Positions 1-7,988 of a DNA stretch of 35,233 nucleotides are shown piece after piece (the first letter of the stretch is position 1; each line of letters starts with the position of its first letter). Both the position numbers and the translations under genes were made by a program. The stretch covers positions 1-35,233 of the forward strand of contig JAYSPV010000072.1 of NCBI GenBank assembly GCA_043721915.1, given 5' to 3'. The notes below the pieces were generated by a model, which was given only the letters and a program-made list of their open reading frames with translations, did not search any database and was not told the origin of the DNA. The DNA comes from UBA668 sp043721915 (lineage in GTDB: Bacteria; Actinomycetota; Acidimicrobiia; Acidimicrobiales; Ilumatobacteraceae).

Positions 1-153
1 CTCGGTGTCGGAGAAGAGGGGGTGCGCCGCGGGTTGCGTGAAATCAGACAGGCATCAAGGGCGTCACCTGCGCACTCGACGTACCGGGTTGCGGCTACCG
101 CATCTACAGATTTGAAGAGGGCCAATGCAGGTGATCCACCAGTGACCCGATTT
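1..153. other. Left-edge stretch, no gene assigned
   Basis: This stretch lies downstream of the first minus-strand glycosyltransferase. One minus-strand frame stays open across it but has no ATG and gives no recognisable motif. A plus-strand frame is also open without a convincing start. It may be the edge of a further gene of the polysaccharide island that continues outside the window, but nothing in the sequence decides this. Confidence 0.3.
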
Positions 154-1023
154 TCAAAGGTACAGGGTCCTGTAGGCCACTGACCCTCGAATTCGGCCGA
201 GAACGGTACCCCAGTGGCGTGCGGCGCTGACACGACCATCGAAGGTTCGAACGTGTCGAAGCGACGAAAATGCCTTGCCCCACCTACGAAGTGCACTCCT
301 GCCAGACGGACGATGGGCATCGGAGCCGTAGGCGCGGAAGATCTGTACCTCGCTGCGCGCCTGTCGCATACTGCGCCGGAACTCGGCGCGAGGTTCTCGT
401 CGCAATCGGTAGGAGTAGACGGCCGTAGCGAGCACGGGACTGACGTCTGCATGGAGGAACGCCCGGATACTGAAATCCGTATCCTCGGCGAGCATCCGCT
501 CGTCGCTGCCACCTAGGCGCTCCCACAGGTCGCGGTGGCAACCTAATCCGCAGCTGGCAACGGCAGGAATCCCGAAGATTGATTCCACCTTCGATGTCTG
601 AAATGTCTGCCGCGCACCATGGTCCGGGTCATTCAGCAGCATGAAATCGAGTCGTGATCCTACGAGCGGATTGTCGGCGAGCGCCGTTGCCATACCCGAC
701 ACCCACCCGACACCGACCACATCATCTGCGTCGCAAAAGGCCAGCCATCTGCTCGACGTGCGCCGAACTCCCTCGTTTCGAGCGAAGCTGACGTTGTTGC
801 GGGCATCTGCCAGTTCCATCCTGAAGCGCCCGGGATGAAGGCGACAGAACTCGCTCACAATCTCGGCCGTGGCGTCTGTTGACCCATTGTTGACGACGAG
901 CACGTCCCACACGCCTTCCCACCCCTGGCCCTCCAGTGCGATCAACTGCTCTTCGATGGTTGCCGCCCCGTTGAACACAGGAAGGATGACGGTGAGTTCG
1001 ACATCAGCAGCCATCAGAGCCAT
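154..1023 (-). CDS. Glycosyltransferase family 2
   Basis: A predicted cytoplasmic GT-A transferase of 289 residues that would move a sugar from a nucleotide donor to a growing glycan. The N-terminus has the GT2 nucleotide-binding strand (TVILPVFNGA, about residues 11-20) and VVNNGSTD (43-50). The metal-binding motif CDADD is at about 97-101, and an AEDTDF acceptor-side motif at about 180 supplies the likely catalytic base. The C-terminus (GSVAYRTLYL) resembles those of the genes at 5988-6872 and 10020-10919 and of the relic at 12203-12887, so these form one paralogous subfamily. The start overlaps the end of the upstream GT2 gene by 10 bp, which indicates co-transcription and translational coupling. 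A second Met at residue 4 is an alternative start. Donor and acceptor cannot be read from sequence. Confidence 0.9.
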   Translation of the reverse strand: MALMAADVELTVILPVFNGAATIEEQLIALEGQGWEGVWDVLVVNNGSTDATAEIVSEFCRLHPGRFRMELADARNNVSFARNEGVRRTSSRWLAFCDADDVVGVGWVSGMATALADNPLVGSRLDFMLLNDPDHGARQTFQTSKVESIFGIPAVASCGLGCHRDLWERLGGSDERMLAEDTDFSIRAFLHADVSPVLATAVYSYRLRREPRAEFRRSMRQARSEVQIFRAYGSDAHRPSGRSALRRWGKAFSSLRHVRTFDGRVSAARHWGTVLGRIRGSVAYRTLYL

Positions 1024-1880
1024 CCCGCAGTGCCGATGGTCGTGCCACCATTAGGTTGACGACGCAGACAAGATGAGCAGTGATTCGCAGCAGCTCGTAT
1101 CGCACCGGCAGCCCGCGGCTTGAGCCCTGACCGCAGAACCTTGGTGTAACGCCATGCCAAGTACTTGGCAACCTTAAGGTAATACCGTGCGTGGACCTGC
1201 CATCGACTGCGTCGTGGAAGCTGACGTGCGACATCCTTCTCGATCTTCTGATATCGCCACCATCGGGGTATGAGGGTTCGGATGGCCGGCTGCGGGAGAA
1301 GCTGCGGGTGCACCAGTTCCTCGACGAGATGATCGGCCGAATCTATCCGCTTGTGCACCTGGCCGGTGTAGGTGAGTCCCGAACTGACCCGAATGATTCG
1401 AAGCTGGCGCATCGGATACGTGGTCGCACAGATGATGATCTCGTCGCCGACGACGTACTTGAGCGGCACGGTGAAACCATCCGCTCGACAGTCCGGGCGG
1501 AGCGTCCCTCGTAGCTCATTCAGGAGTTCAAGCGAGGCGACCTCGTCACTGTCCACCTTGAAGAACCAGGGCATCGAGGCAGCCGAAACGAGTTGGCGCA
1601 TGGCGCCCGCGAAGTCTCGCAGGCTGTCGTCAGACCGCTTGAACTGCGACTCCTGCATCAGCACCGTACAGCCGAAGCGCCGGGCCAACTCCAGCGTTCC
1701 ATCGGTGCTGCCGCCTTCACAGATGATTCGCTCAGCGAACACTCCGGTGGCATCCAGCAATCTTTCGAGAGTATTGACAGAGTTGAAAGTGAGGATCCAG
1801 ATTGTGCACTGGATGGGGCACGAGGCATCATCCGCCAGCAGTTGAGCGTTCCGTTGGGGCAGCCCGTTTCCGTCAAACAT
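1014..1880 (-). CDS. Glycosyltransferase family 2
   Basis: A 288-residue GT-A fold enzyme. After about 25 residues comes IWILTFNSVNTLERLL (roughly 28-43), the usual first strand and helix of family 2. It is followed by ICEGGSTDGT, where Glu-Gly replaces the more common Asp-Asn before GSTDGT, and by FKVDSDEV, the DxD-type metal site. This spacing resembles the small, one-domain GT2 enzymes that act on core or linker sugars, but the acceptor is unknown. The C-terminal 100 residues are Arg-rich and could contact the membrane surface (inference). It is the first gene of a two-gene minus-strand unit and overlaps the next GT2 by 10 bp. About 110 bp upstream lies the IS1380 remnant, so its promoter may sit between 1881 and 1988. 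Confidence 0.87.
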   Translation of the reverse strand: MFDGNGLPQRNAQLLADDASCPIQCTIWILTFNSVNTLERLLDATGVFAERIICEGGSTDGTLELARRFGCTVLMQESQFKRSDDSLRDFAGAMRQLVSAASMPWFFKVDSDEVASLELLNELRGTLRPDCRADGFTVPLKYVVGDEIIICATTYPMRQLRIIRVSSGLTYTGQVHKRIDSADHLVEELVHPQLLPQPAIRTLIPRWWRYQKIEKDVARQLPRRSRWQVHARYYLKVAKYLAWRYTKVLRSGLKPRAAGAIRAAANHCSSCLRRQPNGGTTIGTAGWL

Positions 1881-1988
1881 CGCACCTAAATCTAGCCTTT
1901 ACGCTCCCCTGCCTACGGGTTCAAGAGTGGACCGTCGCTAGTCCGGATCTTTCATAGGCCTGCTTTGAGCGGGGGTGTCTGTTGTCGG

Positions 1989-2218
1989 TCACGGTGAGTG
2001 TTGGAAGGCGGTGCGGACGCGGTGGATGGCGTCGATTAGTGCGTCCAGGGCCAGTGGCTGTCGAGGTGGAGGCGGCGGCCGTTGGGGGTGATCGCGGCTG
2101 CGACGTGGAGGAGTCGGTGACGGATCGTCTTGGGTGTTGCTCGTTGCATCTGGCCGGTGAAGCCGATGTGTTGTGCCCAGGCGAGTAGGTCGTTGGCGGC
2201 GAAGCAGAGTTGCTGCAC
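1989..2218 (-). pseudogene. IS1380-type transposase C-terminal remnant (frameshifted)
   Basis: Read on the minus strand, 2218 to about 2039 encodes a stretch with AANDLLAWAQ, then TPKTIRHRLLHVAA and GRRLHLDSHWPW. This matches the end of IS1380-family DDE transposases, in which a final helix with DLLAWTQ is followed by KLRYRLLHVAARL and a WPW motif. The reading then hits a stop and resumes in another frame (DALIDAIHRVRTAFQ, to a stop at 1989), so there is a frameshift near 2045. Only about 75 of the roughly 450 residues usual for the family remain, and the catalytic core is missing. It is a dead fragment of an insertion element between two glycosyltransferase genes. The stretch from 1881 to 1988 holds no gene; it may contain the old element end, but no clear terminal inverted repeat could be paired. 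Confidence 0.75.
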
Positions 2219-2241
2219 TCAAGACCGCGGCAACACATCGT

Positions 2242-2260
2242 GGGGTAACGCCGTTACCCC
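2242..2260. repeat. 19-bp perfect inverted repeat (hairpin)
   Basis: GGGGTAAC, a 3-base centre and GTTACCCC pair perfectly. The TAA stop of the minus-strand GT2 gene (2254-3024) lies inside the right arm. In the direction of that gene there is no T-run after the stem, so it is not a canonical intrinsic terminator. It marks the junction with the IS1380 remnant and could be a transcript-end hairpin or an element scar. Confidence 0.6.
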
Positions 2261-3024
2261 CGTCCGCGAAGCTTTTGGATGTTGCGGGCGGCGCGGCGCC
2301 ACTGAAACGGCCCCCAGATGTAGGGAAGGTGCTTCGCCCGGATGTAGCGACGGGAGCGGGATTTGTCCTCCTCCACCGCAGTGGCGAGCATGCTCGTGCC
2401 GTGCCGTCGGTAGCGCCACAGCGCGTCGTCGACAGACACGATTCGAGCCCCGTTCTCGGCGCACGACAGCCAGAAGTCCCAATCCTCGTAGAAGGCAAGC
2501 TCGGGGTCGAAGCCGCCAGCGGTGCGCCAGATGTCCCGGGAGAACAGGGAGGTGGCGGCAATGTAGTTGCCTCTCCGAAGGTCCGGTTGGCGACCATCGG
2601 CGGCGGGAGCGAAGACCACACCGGACATCGTGCCGAACAGTTCGGCCGGCCCATATACGACGTCCGCCTTTTGGCGTAGCGCAGCGTTCAGATACACCTC
2701 CACGAATCGATGCTCCAGGAGATCGTCACCGTCGAGGCACAGGATGTAGCCGCACTCATCCAGCACCTCGCAACCGACATTGCGGGCAGTTGCCAAACTC
2801 CGTGCCAGCCCGAGCCGTACTGCGTGCACTCCCATCTGCTCTGCGATGTCGCTGGCGCGAGCATCGGAGGGAGACGCGTTGTCCACGAGGACGATCGACC
2901 ACGGTGCCACGGACTGGTTCAGCACCGATGCCAAACACTCCTCGAGGTACTCCTGCTGGTGTGTCACGACGACGATGCCGACTCTGTTGCGGGCGAGCAA
3001 GGGATCGGGCCTGGTCAATGGCAT
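2254..3024 (-). CDS. Glycosyltransferase family 2
   Basis: A 256-residue GT2 enzyme. VGIVVVTHQQEYLEECL (about 14-30) is the first strand and helix, VLVDNASPSD the second donor-binding segment, LCLDGDD (about 94-100) the metal site, and FYEDWDFWL (about 178-186) the ED motif that usually carries the catalytic base. This ED[WY]D[LF]WL form is typical of capsule and O-antigen GT2 enzymes. The protein ends in a basic segment. The stop codon sits in a 19-bp palindrome beside a transposase remnant, so the gene's 3' flank was rearranged. About 50 bp separates it from the upstream deacetylase gene on the same strand, which suggests a shared transcript. Confidence 0.9.
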   Translation of the reverse strand: MPLTRPDPLLARNRVGIVVVTHQQEYLEECLASVLNQSVAPWSIVLVDNASPSDARASDIAEQMGVHAVRLGLARSLATARNVGCEVLDECGYILCLDGDDLLEHRFVEVYLNAALRQKADVVYGPAELFGTMSGVVFAPAADGRQPDLRRGNYIAATSLFSRDIWRTAGGFDPELAFYEDWDFWLSCAENGARIVSVDDALWRYRRHGTSMLATAVEEDKSRSRRYIRAKHLPYIWGPFQWRRAARNIQKLRGRG

Positions 3025-3075
3025 TCACTCAGCATGGCATCTGAGGGCACGAGCATCGGCACCCCAACCGCCCGA

Positions 3076-4110
3076 TCAGCCGGCTGCAACGTCGCTGAGC
3101 CCTCGGAGCCGGGCAAATTCCGCGCCAGTCGTATCACTGGTGGCTATCCGAGGAAGCAGGCGCGGGTTGTCGAACCGGGACAGTGGTCGTGACACGGTGG
3201 TGAACGCAACGTCGTGCCCGGCCTGACGAACGACCTGCACCACTGCCTTGTTCGCGTTGCCGTAGGGATAGGCGAACAGTCGGCGACCAGGGCCGAGCAA
3301 GGCATCGAGGTGCCTGTCGCCTTGGACGATCTCATCGAGCGCCTCCTCGCGGGAGACTTCTGTGAGCCGGGGGTGGGAGTGCGTGTGCGCTCCGATAGTG
3401 ATCAGTGGATGGTGGTCGAGCTGGCGAAGCTGCGCTGTCGTGACAGGCCGCGCCGCCCCTGCAGGCGGTGTGAAGGAGAGATGCGTCGCGATCTGATCGA
3501 GTAGCGAAGACCTGTCGTCGAAGGGGCGCTGTGCGAGGGCCTTGTGCATCGCAACGTACACGGCGTTCGGCCCTTGATCGACAATGGTCGAATCGACTGC
3601 CGCGTCGAGCAAGCCGACGCAGCACGAGGCTTCCACGGTGTCGGGCAGGTCGTGCGGGCCGCCGAAGATGATGTCGGCCAGATGCGTCCACCAGAAGAAC
3701 GGCTGGTCGATGCAGCGGGTGATGATGAAGATGGTGGCTGGCACCTCGTACCGCTCGAGGACCGGCAGGGCAGTGTGAAGGTTGTCGACGTATCCGTCAT
3801 CGAACGTGATGGCGAAGCGTGGGGCTTTCCTCGAAGGTCGCTGCGCGGTTCGACCCTGAACCTCGGCGTCGAGCCGAACTGCGCGAGCCCTCCTTGCGAT
3901 GATTGACATCTGCTGGTCGAAATGCTCGGGGCTCACCGCGAGCTGCGCCGGGTCTTGCGATGGTTCTGCAACTCGGTGGTAGACGAGCACTCGCATGGGA
4001 GTCGCCATGCGAGCTTCGGCCCGCCGGAGTAGGGCGCCGCCGTGGCCGGCGACCGTGCGCCACATGCTGCCGACGGACCCTCCACGGGCTGAAGTGGCGA
4101 TGCTCGGCAC
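3076..4110 (-). CDS. Polysaccharide deacetylase (NodB/CE4 domain)
   Basis: A carbohydrate esterase family 4 enzyme that would remove N- or O-acetyl groups from a glycan. It is 344 residues long. VLVYHRV (about 41-47) is the usual lead-in of the short-form family, TFDDGY (102-107) carries the catalytic and metal-binding Asp pair, and AHTHSHP (241-247) supplies the two metal-binding His residues. FAYPYGN (279-285) matches the next conserved motif. No signal peptide or membrane segment is clear, so it may act on lipid-linked intermediates in the cytoplasm or leave by another route (inference). It is divergent from the GT2 at 4159, with about 48 bp between starts, and precedes the GT2 at 3024 on its own strand. 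A later start at Met35 or Met39 would leave the domain intact. Confidence 0.88.
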   Translation of the reverse strand: MPSIATSARGGSVGSMWRTVAGHGGALLRRAEARMATPMRVLVYHRVAEPSQDPAQLAVSPEHFDQQMSIIARRARAVRLDAEVQGRTAQRPSRKAPRFAITFDDGYVDNLHTALPVLERYEVPATIFIITRCIDQPFFWWTHLADIIFGGPHDLPDTVEASCCVGLLDAAVDSTIVDQGPNAVYVAMHKALAQRPFDDRSSLLDQIATHLSFTPPAGAARPVTTAQLRQLDHHPLITIGAHTHSHPRLTEVSREEALDEIVQGDRHLDALLGPGRRLFAYPYGNANKAVVQVVRQAGHDVAFTTVSRPLSRFDNPRLLPRIATSDTTGAEFARLRGLSDVAAG

Positions 4111-4158
4111 TCGGTCGATCCTATTCGGGCAATGACCTGTGCCGCTATGGTTTGGTCA

Positions 4159-4953
4159 ATGACAGTGCTGCAAAAGATCCGTGGGCTCGGCCGTCGACAG
4201 ACAAGGGCGGCTCGGGAATCCGTGGGCATTGCGCTAGTGGCCATCGGGAGGCGTTCGGCGCTGCGAGCGAAAGAAGTCCCGGGCGTCACAGTCGTCACCG
4301 CCAACTGGAACACCTTGCCGTTCCTTGAGGCCTTGGTGTCAGCGGTGCAGCGGCACTCTCCCGAAGGCACCCGCATCGTGGTGGTCGACAACGGGAGCGT
4401 TGACGGGTCGCGCGAGTTCCTCCGCAGTCGTCCCGACGTCGATTCGATTCTGCTGCCACTGAACGTGGGGCACGGCGTCGCGCTCGACCTTGGCGTGGCG
4501 AAGGCTCGTACCGAGACGATCGCTGTCCTCGACGTCGATGCCTTTCCGATCGCTGACAATTGGCTCGACGAGGTCGAGGATGCGCTTGCTGGCGGGAAGA
4601 AAGTGTGCGGCGCGTACATCCATCGCAGCTACATCCACCCGTGCTTCCTCGTAGCTCGTCGTCAAACCCTGCTCGCGCAAGGACCCAGCCTTCGCGCTCG
4701 CGGCCGCTATCCGAAGGCGGGGCGTCGCCGGCCCGGCACCTTTCTCGACACCGGCGAGGCCTTCTGCCAATCGTTGGCCGTGAGGTTCGGATCGTCCTCT
4801 CATCACCGTGTCCCCATCACCTCGGTAGAAGGCCCGGGCCTCTACGGAACGGTCTTCGGCGGGTTGCTGTATCACAACTTCCACGCAACAACGGGGAAGG
4901 ATCGCGAAGCGGGCCTGGATCAGTTCCGTTCGGCGGTCGCACGCTACGCCTGA
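4159..4953 (+). CDS. Glycosyltransferase family 2
   Basis: A 264-residue GT2 enzyme. VTVVTANWNTLPFLEALV is the donor-binding start, VVVDNGSVDGSREFL the second motif, and AVLDVDAFPIADNWLDEV the DxD metal site. The phrases NVGHGVALDLGVA and DxDAFPxxDxWLD are shared with the gene at 4984-5916, so the two are paralogs of a GT2 subgroup. I chose the ATG at 4159 because the two upstream in-frame ATGs (4132, 4147) lie in poor sequence close to the divergent deacetylase start and add only short unconserved residues. It converges with the GT2 at 4984, with 30 bp between the stops. Confidence 0.85.
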   Translation: MTVLQKIRGLGRRQTRAARESVGIALVAIGRRSALRAKEVPGVTVVTANWNTLPFLEALVSAVQRHSPEGTRIVVVDNGSVDGSREFLRSRPDVDSILLPLNVGHGVALDLGVAKARTETIAVLDVDAFPIADNWLDEVEDALAGGKKVCGAYIHRSYIHPCFLVARRQTLLAQGPSLRARGRYPKAGRRRPGTFLDTGEAFCQSLAVRFGSSSHHRVPITSVEGPGLYGTVFGGLLYHNFHATTGKDREAGLDQFRSAVARYA

Positions 4954-4983
4954 GCGCGCATTCGCCAGTTGGTGGACGATCGC

Positions 4984-5916
4984 TCAGCTGAGCGGCGGCT
5001 GGCCCAGAAGGGTTTCGACGGCACGGCTCCACGATGACTGGTGAGTGCCGAGGTACTCGGCGTCGGTATCGCCCATGCGCAGCGTGGTCGAGTTGTAGTG
5101 GTGATAGACGACGCCGCCCATTGTGCAGCCTTCGAAATCTGTCTCGTCGGCGGGGAAGATGGTGGTGGCATCGCTGCCAAGGGAGTTGAAGAACATCTCG
5201 GCCGTGTCCCAGGCGTTCTGGCCCAGCGTTGGCTCCTCCCCTCGGTCGACGTACGGGATGTACCCCATCAGGCTGAGGTTCGACTCGTAGAAGCTGGAGC
5301 GGGTGAAGGCAGCGCACGCCGGGTGAACCCGGTCGCGTCGGCCCCACATGCCCGCCGCAAGCTTCCCGTGACGGAGTATGGGTTCGAGCAGAGTGTCGAG
5401 CCAACGATCGGAGTAGGGGAACGCATCGGAGTCGAGGGTGATGACGATCGGTCGTCGCGACATCGCCACTCCTACGTCGAGTCCGCGCCCGTGACCGATG
5501 TTGGTCGGTAAAAGGGCTACTCGACTGGAGAACGGCCGAGTCCTGAGCCACTCGCGACTTCCGTCGGTTGAACCATTGTCGACGATGATGATCTCCGTAG
5601 ACGGCGGGCTGAACCGCCTGAGTGCTTCCATGGTGACCTTGAGAACGTCGAGTGTGTTCCAATTGACGACCACGACACTGGCGCCCTCGGCCGCGACCGG
5701 CCGCGATCGACCCCAGCGGTGCACAAGTCTCATCACGGTGTTCAATGGCTGACCGAAGAGCAGGTCGTCGGTGACCGGACCTCGATATAACGGCTGGCGA
5801 ACCAGACCCGGTACGAACACTTTTCGGACCTGGCGGCCGGTGAGGCGCAGGACACGCTCGATCCCAGCCAGGATTCGGTCGGCGAGGGACCCTTGACGTT
5901 GCGATTGGAGATTCAC
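4984..5916 (-). CDS. Glycosyltransferase family 2
   Basis: A 310-residue GT2 enzyme with a basic N-terminal arm of about 75 residues before the catalytic domain. ASVVVVNWNTLDVLKV begins the fold, IIIVDNGSTDGSREWL follows, and VITLDSDAFPYSDRWLD is the metal site. NIGHGRGLDVGVA is shared with the gene at 4159-4953. The end (GGVVYHHYNSTT) also parallels the other copy (GGLLYHNFHATT). The start is GTG; no ATG in frame lies before the conserved domain. It follows the GT2 at 5988-6872 on the same strand after about 70 bp, so it probably belongs to the same transcript. Acceptor and donor are unknown. Confidence 0.87.
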   Translation of the reverse strand: MNLQSQRQGSLADRILAGIERVLRLTGRQVRKVFVPGLVRQPLYRGPVTDDLLFGQPLNTVMRLVHRWGRSRPVAAEGASVVVVNWNTLDVLKVTMEALRRFSPPSTEIIIVDNGSTDGSREWLRTRPFSSRVALLPTNIGHGRGLDVGVAMSRRPIVITLDSDAFPYSDRWLDTLLEPILRHGKLAAGMWGRRDRVHPACAAFTRSSFYESNLSLMGYIPYVDRGEEPTLGQNAWDTAEMFFNSLGSDATTIFPADETDFEGCTMGGVVYHHYNSTTLRMGDTDAEYLGTHQSSWSRAVETLLGQPPLS

Positions 5917-5987
5917 TGGAGATGCCGTCGCCGTGCGTTCACTGTGAGTGGATGGTAGTCGGCATCAGGAAAGATCGACCGTGTTGC

Positions 5988-6872
5988 TCAGAGGCACATG
6001 ATCCTGTTGCGGATGCTGCCTTCGAGATGACCGACCCGATTCGCTGCCACCCAGAGCCACACCAGGCGGTTCTCCCGCGCGTAGAGCTGCGGCATGTGGG
6101 CAACGAGCCACAACCACGATCGCCAGCCGCCGAACCGAGGAGCGGCGAAACCATGTTGTCGCAGACCCTTGTAGACGATGGTCCGAGATCGTCCGTATGC
6201 CCTGCCCTGTCGCCAGAGCGATCTGGCGTCCGCGCGGTAGCGATAGTGCAGCACGGCTCGCGACTCGAAGAACAGCGGAACACATCTCCGCCACGCCTCC
6301 ATGGAGAACAGCGTGTCCTCCGCTCCCTGAACGCCTTCGGCGAAGCCACCGATCTCCGCCCACACGCTGCGATGCAGACCTAGATTGCCACCAGAGGCGC
6401 CCGGGAAGTGCCCGGCAAAGAGGGTCGGCCCGCTGTCGCCACTGCGTCCGCGACTGTCGGCTAGCCACTTGGGATTCAGCCGGTCGACCTCCAGCTTCCC
6501 GGTGACGAACTGATGCTGGCGAAGAGCGCTCCCCATGGCCTCGACCCATCCAGGCGCAACAATGTCGTCGGCGTCGCAGATCGCGATGTGATCAGCCCGT
6601 GCCGCCGCGATGCCCGTATTCCTCGCGTATGAGAGCCCCGCCCGATCTGAGGCCGACACCACCCGAAAGCTGGAGAAGCGGTGGGCGAAGCTCTCCGCCA
6701 CCGCGACGGTTCGGTCTGTCGAACGATTGTCGACCACGATGAGTTCCCACTCACCGTCGGGCCACGCCTGGTCGGCGAGCGCAGCGAGTTGCTCGCCGAG
6801 CAGTCGTTCCTCGTTATGAGCAGGAATGATGACGGTCAACTCTGGCCCGGCGGTCTGGCTCGTCTCGTTCAT
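5988..6872 (-). CDS. Glycosyltransferase family 2
   Basis: A 294-residue GT2 enzyme when begun at the ATG at 6872. That start gives an ATGA overlap with the stop of the preceding GT4 gene and puts PELTVIIPAHNEERLLGEQL at the right distance from the N-terminus. An upstream in-frame start at 6971 would lie inside the GT4 gene and adds unconserved residues. VVDNRSTDRT and ICDADD are the donor and metal motifs, and GAEDTLFS carries the likely base. The C-terminal half (HYRYRADARSLWRQ, then GSIRNRIMCL) closely resembles the decayed gene at 12203-12887. A GT2 of this sort would extend a lipid-linked repeat on the cytoplasmic face. Confidence 0.9.
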   Translation of the reverse strand: MNETSQTAGPELTVIIPAHNEERLLGEQLAALADQAWPDGEWELIVVDNRSTDRTVAVAESFAHRFSSFRVVSASDRAGLSYARNTGIAAARADHIAICDADDIVAPGWVEAMGSALRQHQFVTGKLEVDRLNPKWLADSRGRSGDSGPTLFAGHFPGASGGNLGLHRSVWAEIGGFAEGVQGAEDTLFSMEAWRRCVPLFFESRAVLHYRYRADARSLWRQGRAYGRSRTIVYKGLRQHGFAAPRFGGWRSWLWLVAHMPQLYARENRLVWLWVAANRVGHLEGSIRNRIMCL

Positions 6873-7960
6873 CCCAGGACCAGTTTGTATACCGAGCGAA
6901 GTCCTCGTCCAAACGCCTCCGGAGATCGCTCTGCCGAGACGGTGGCGCACGCGCTCGCAGTACGAGCCCACACATGCGGTTCGAGCAGCTCATCGATTGC
7001 CTCGGCTAGCGCGGCCGGATCGTGCGGCGGCACTACGAGGCCGGTGCCGTCCTCGACCACCGTCGTTCCCAATGCGCCCACGTCGGTGACGACCACTGGC
7101 CGGCCATAGCCGTACGCATCGTGCAAGACCGCGCTCTGCGACGAGAAGGACGTGTACGGCAGCGCCACGACTGATGCCAGGCCGAACAGTTCAGCTTTGC
7201 GTTCCAGCGACACGAACCCAATCTCCGCAGTTACTCGGTGGTCTCGTTCCTGCATGCTCAGAGCCCGTTGTTCGAGTTCGCGCTGACCGCGGCCTGCAAT
7301 GACAACCCGAATGTCGCTGTGGGGGATGATTTCCAGGGCTTGTTCCAGTACTTCGAGCCCCTTATTTTCGCGGAGAGCCCCGAAGAGCAGGACGACCGGA
7401 GGTCCGGCAGGCGGGGGCTCGGGGTGCTCGCTGCGGGTGAGCACCGGATACGGAACCACATGAATTCGTCCGGGAGCCACCCCGAACGTTCCGATCAGTT
7501 CGTCGGCGACCCGCTGATGATGCACGACCAGCGCCTCAGGCCGTGCGTAGAGCCGTTTGAGCAGGCGGTGCTCCGCCCACGACCCGATGCGAGGGACATG
7601 CGGAACGGCATCGTGGACGCTCATCACCAGCGGCGCTGGAAGTTTGGCCGTCGAGTCGGTGAAGCGGTTGAGGTAGTGAATGTGAAAGAGGTCGTATCGG
7701 TCCGACCTCCAGTGCTCGGCGCGAACCCGGGCTCGCCGTCGATAGGTGTTGGCCCTCGAGGGGGCCCAGCGCAGTGGACCGACGGCGCGGTTCACATCAG
7801 GCAAGTCCCGAACCACCGTGACCCCACCCGACGATTGGGCGAGAGGTGCCGCGTCGCGGTTGACCGCCTCGATGGTCAACGTGTCGCCCTCGTTCACGAC
7901 AGCGTGGGCCATCGACAGCTCTTCGACGCGAACGAACGGCCAGTACCAATGCAGCCTCAT
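6869..7960 (-). CDS. Glycosyltransferase family 4
   Basis: A GT-B enzyme of 363 residues from the ATG at 7960 (MRLHWYWPFVR). Reads upstream of that ATG add unconserved sequence and run into the previous gene. The N-terminal domain includes the acceptor-side motif LFHIHYLNRFTD. The C-terminal nucleotide-sugar domain starts near VVLLFGALRENKGLEVL and includes a variant of the EX7E region (SSQSAVLHDAYGYGRPVV). The first Glu of that motif is not evident, which happens in several GT4 subgroups. The stop overlaps the next gene's ATG (ATGA). It lies 28 bp after the GT-A gene at 7989-8876 and belongs to the same run. The sugar is unknown. Confidence 0.87.
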   Translation of the reverse strand: MRLHWYWPFVRVEELSMAHAVVNEGDTLTIEAVNRDAAPLAQSSGGVTVVRDLPDVNRAVGPLRWAPSRANTYRRRARVRAEHWRSDRYDLFHIHYLNRFTDSTAKLPAPLVMSVHDAVPHVPRIGSWAEHRLLKRLYARPEALVVHHQRVADELIGTFGVAPGRIHVVPYPVLTRSEHPEPPPAGPPVVLLFGALRENKGLEVLEQALEIIPHSDIRVVIAGRGQRELEQRALSMQERDHRVTAEIGFVSLERKAELFGLASVVALPYTSFSSQSAVLHDAYGYGRPVVVTDVGALGTTVVEDGTGLVVPPHDPAALAEAIDELLEPHVWARTASACATVSAERSPEAFGRGLRSVYKLVLG

Positions 7961-7988
7961 CCGCACACCCGCACAGTCGACCGCATGG

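Noticed and set aside
6873..6971. Longer N-terminus for the GT2 gene at 5988
   Set aside because: It lies within the GT4 gene, adds unconserved residues, and the ATGA overlap at 6872 is the better start.
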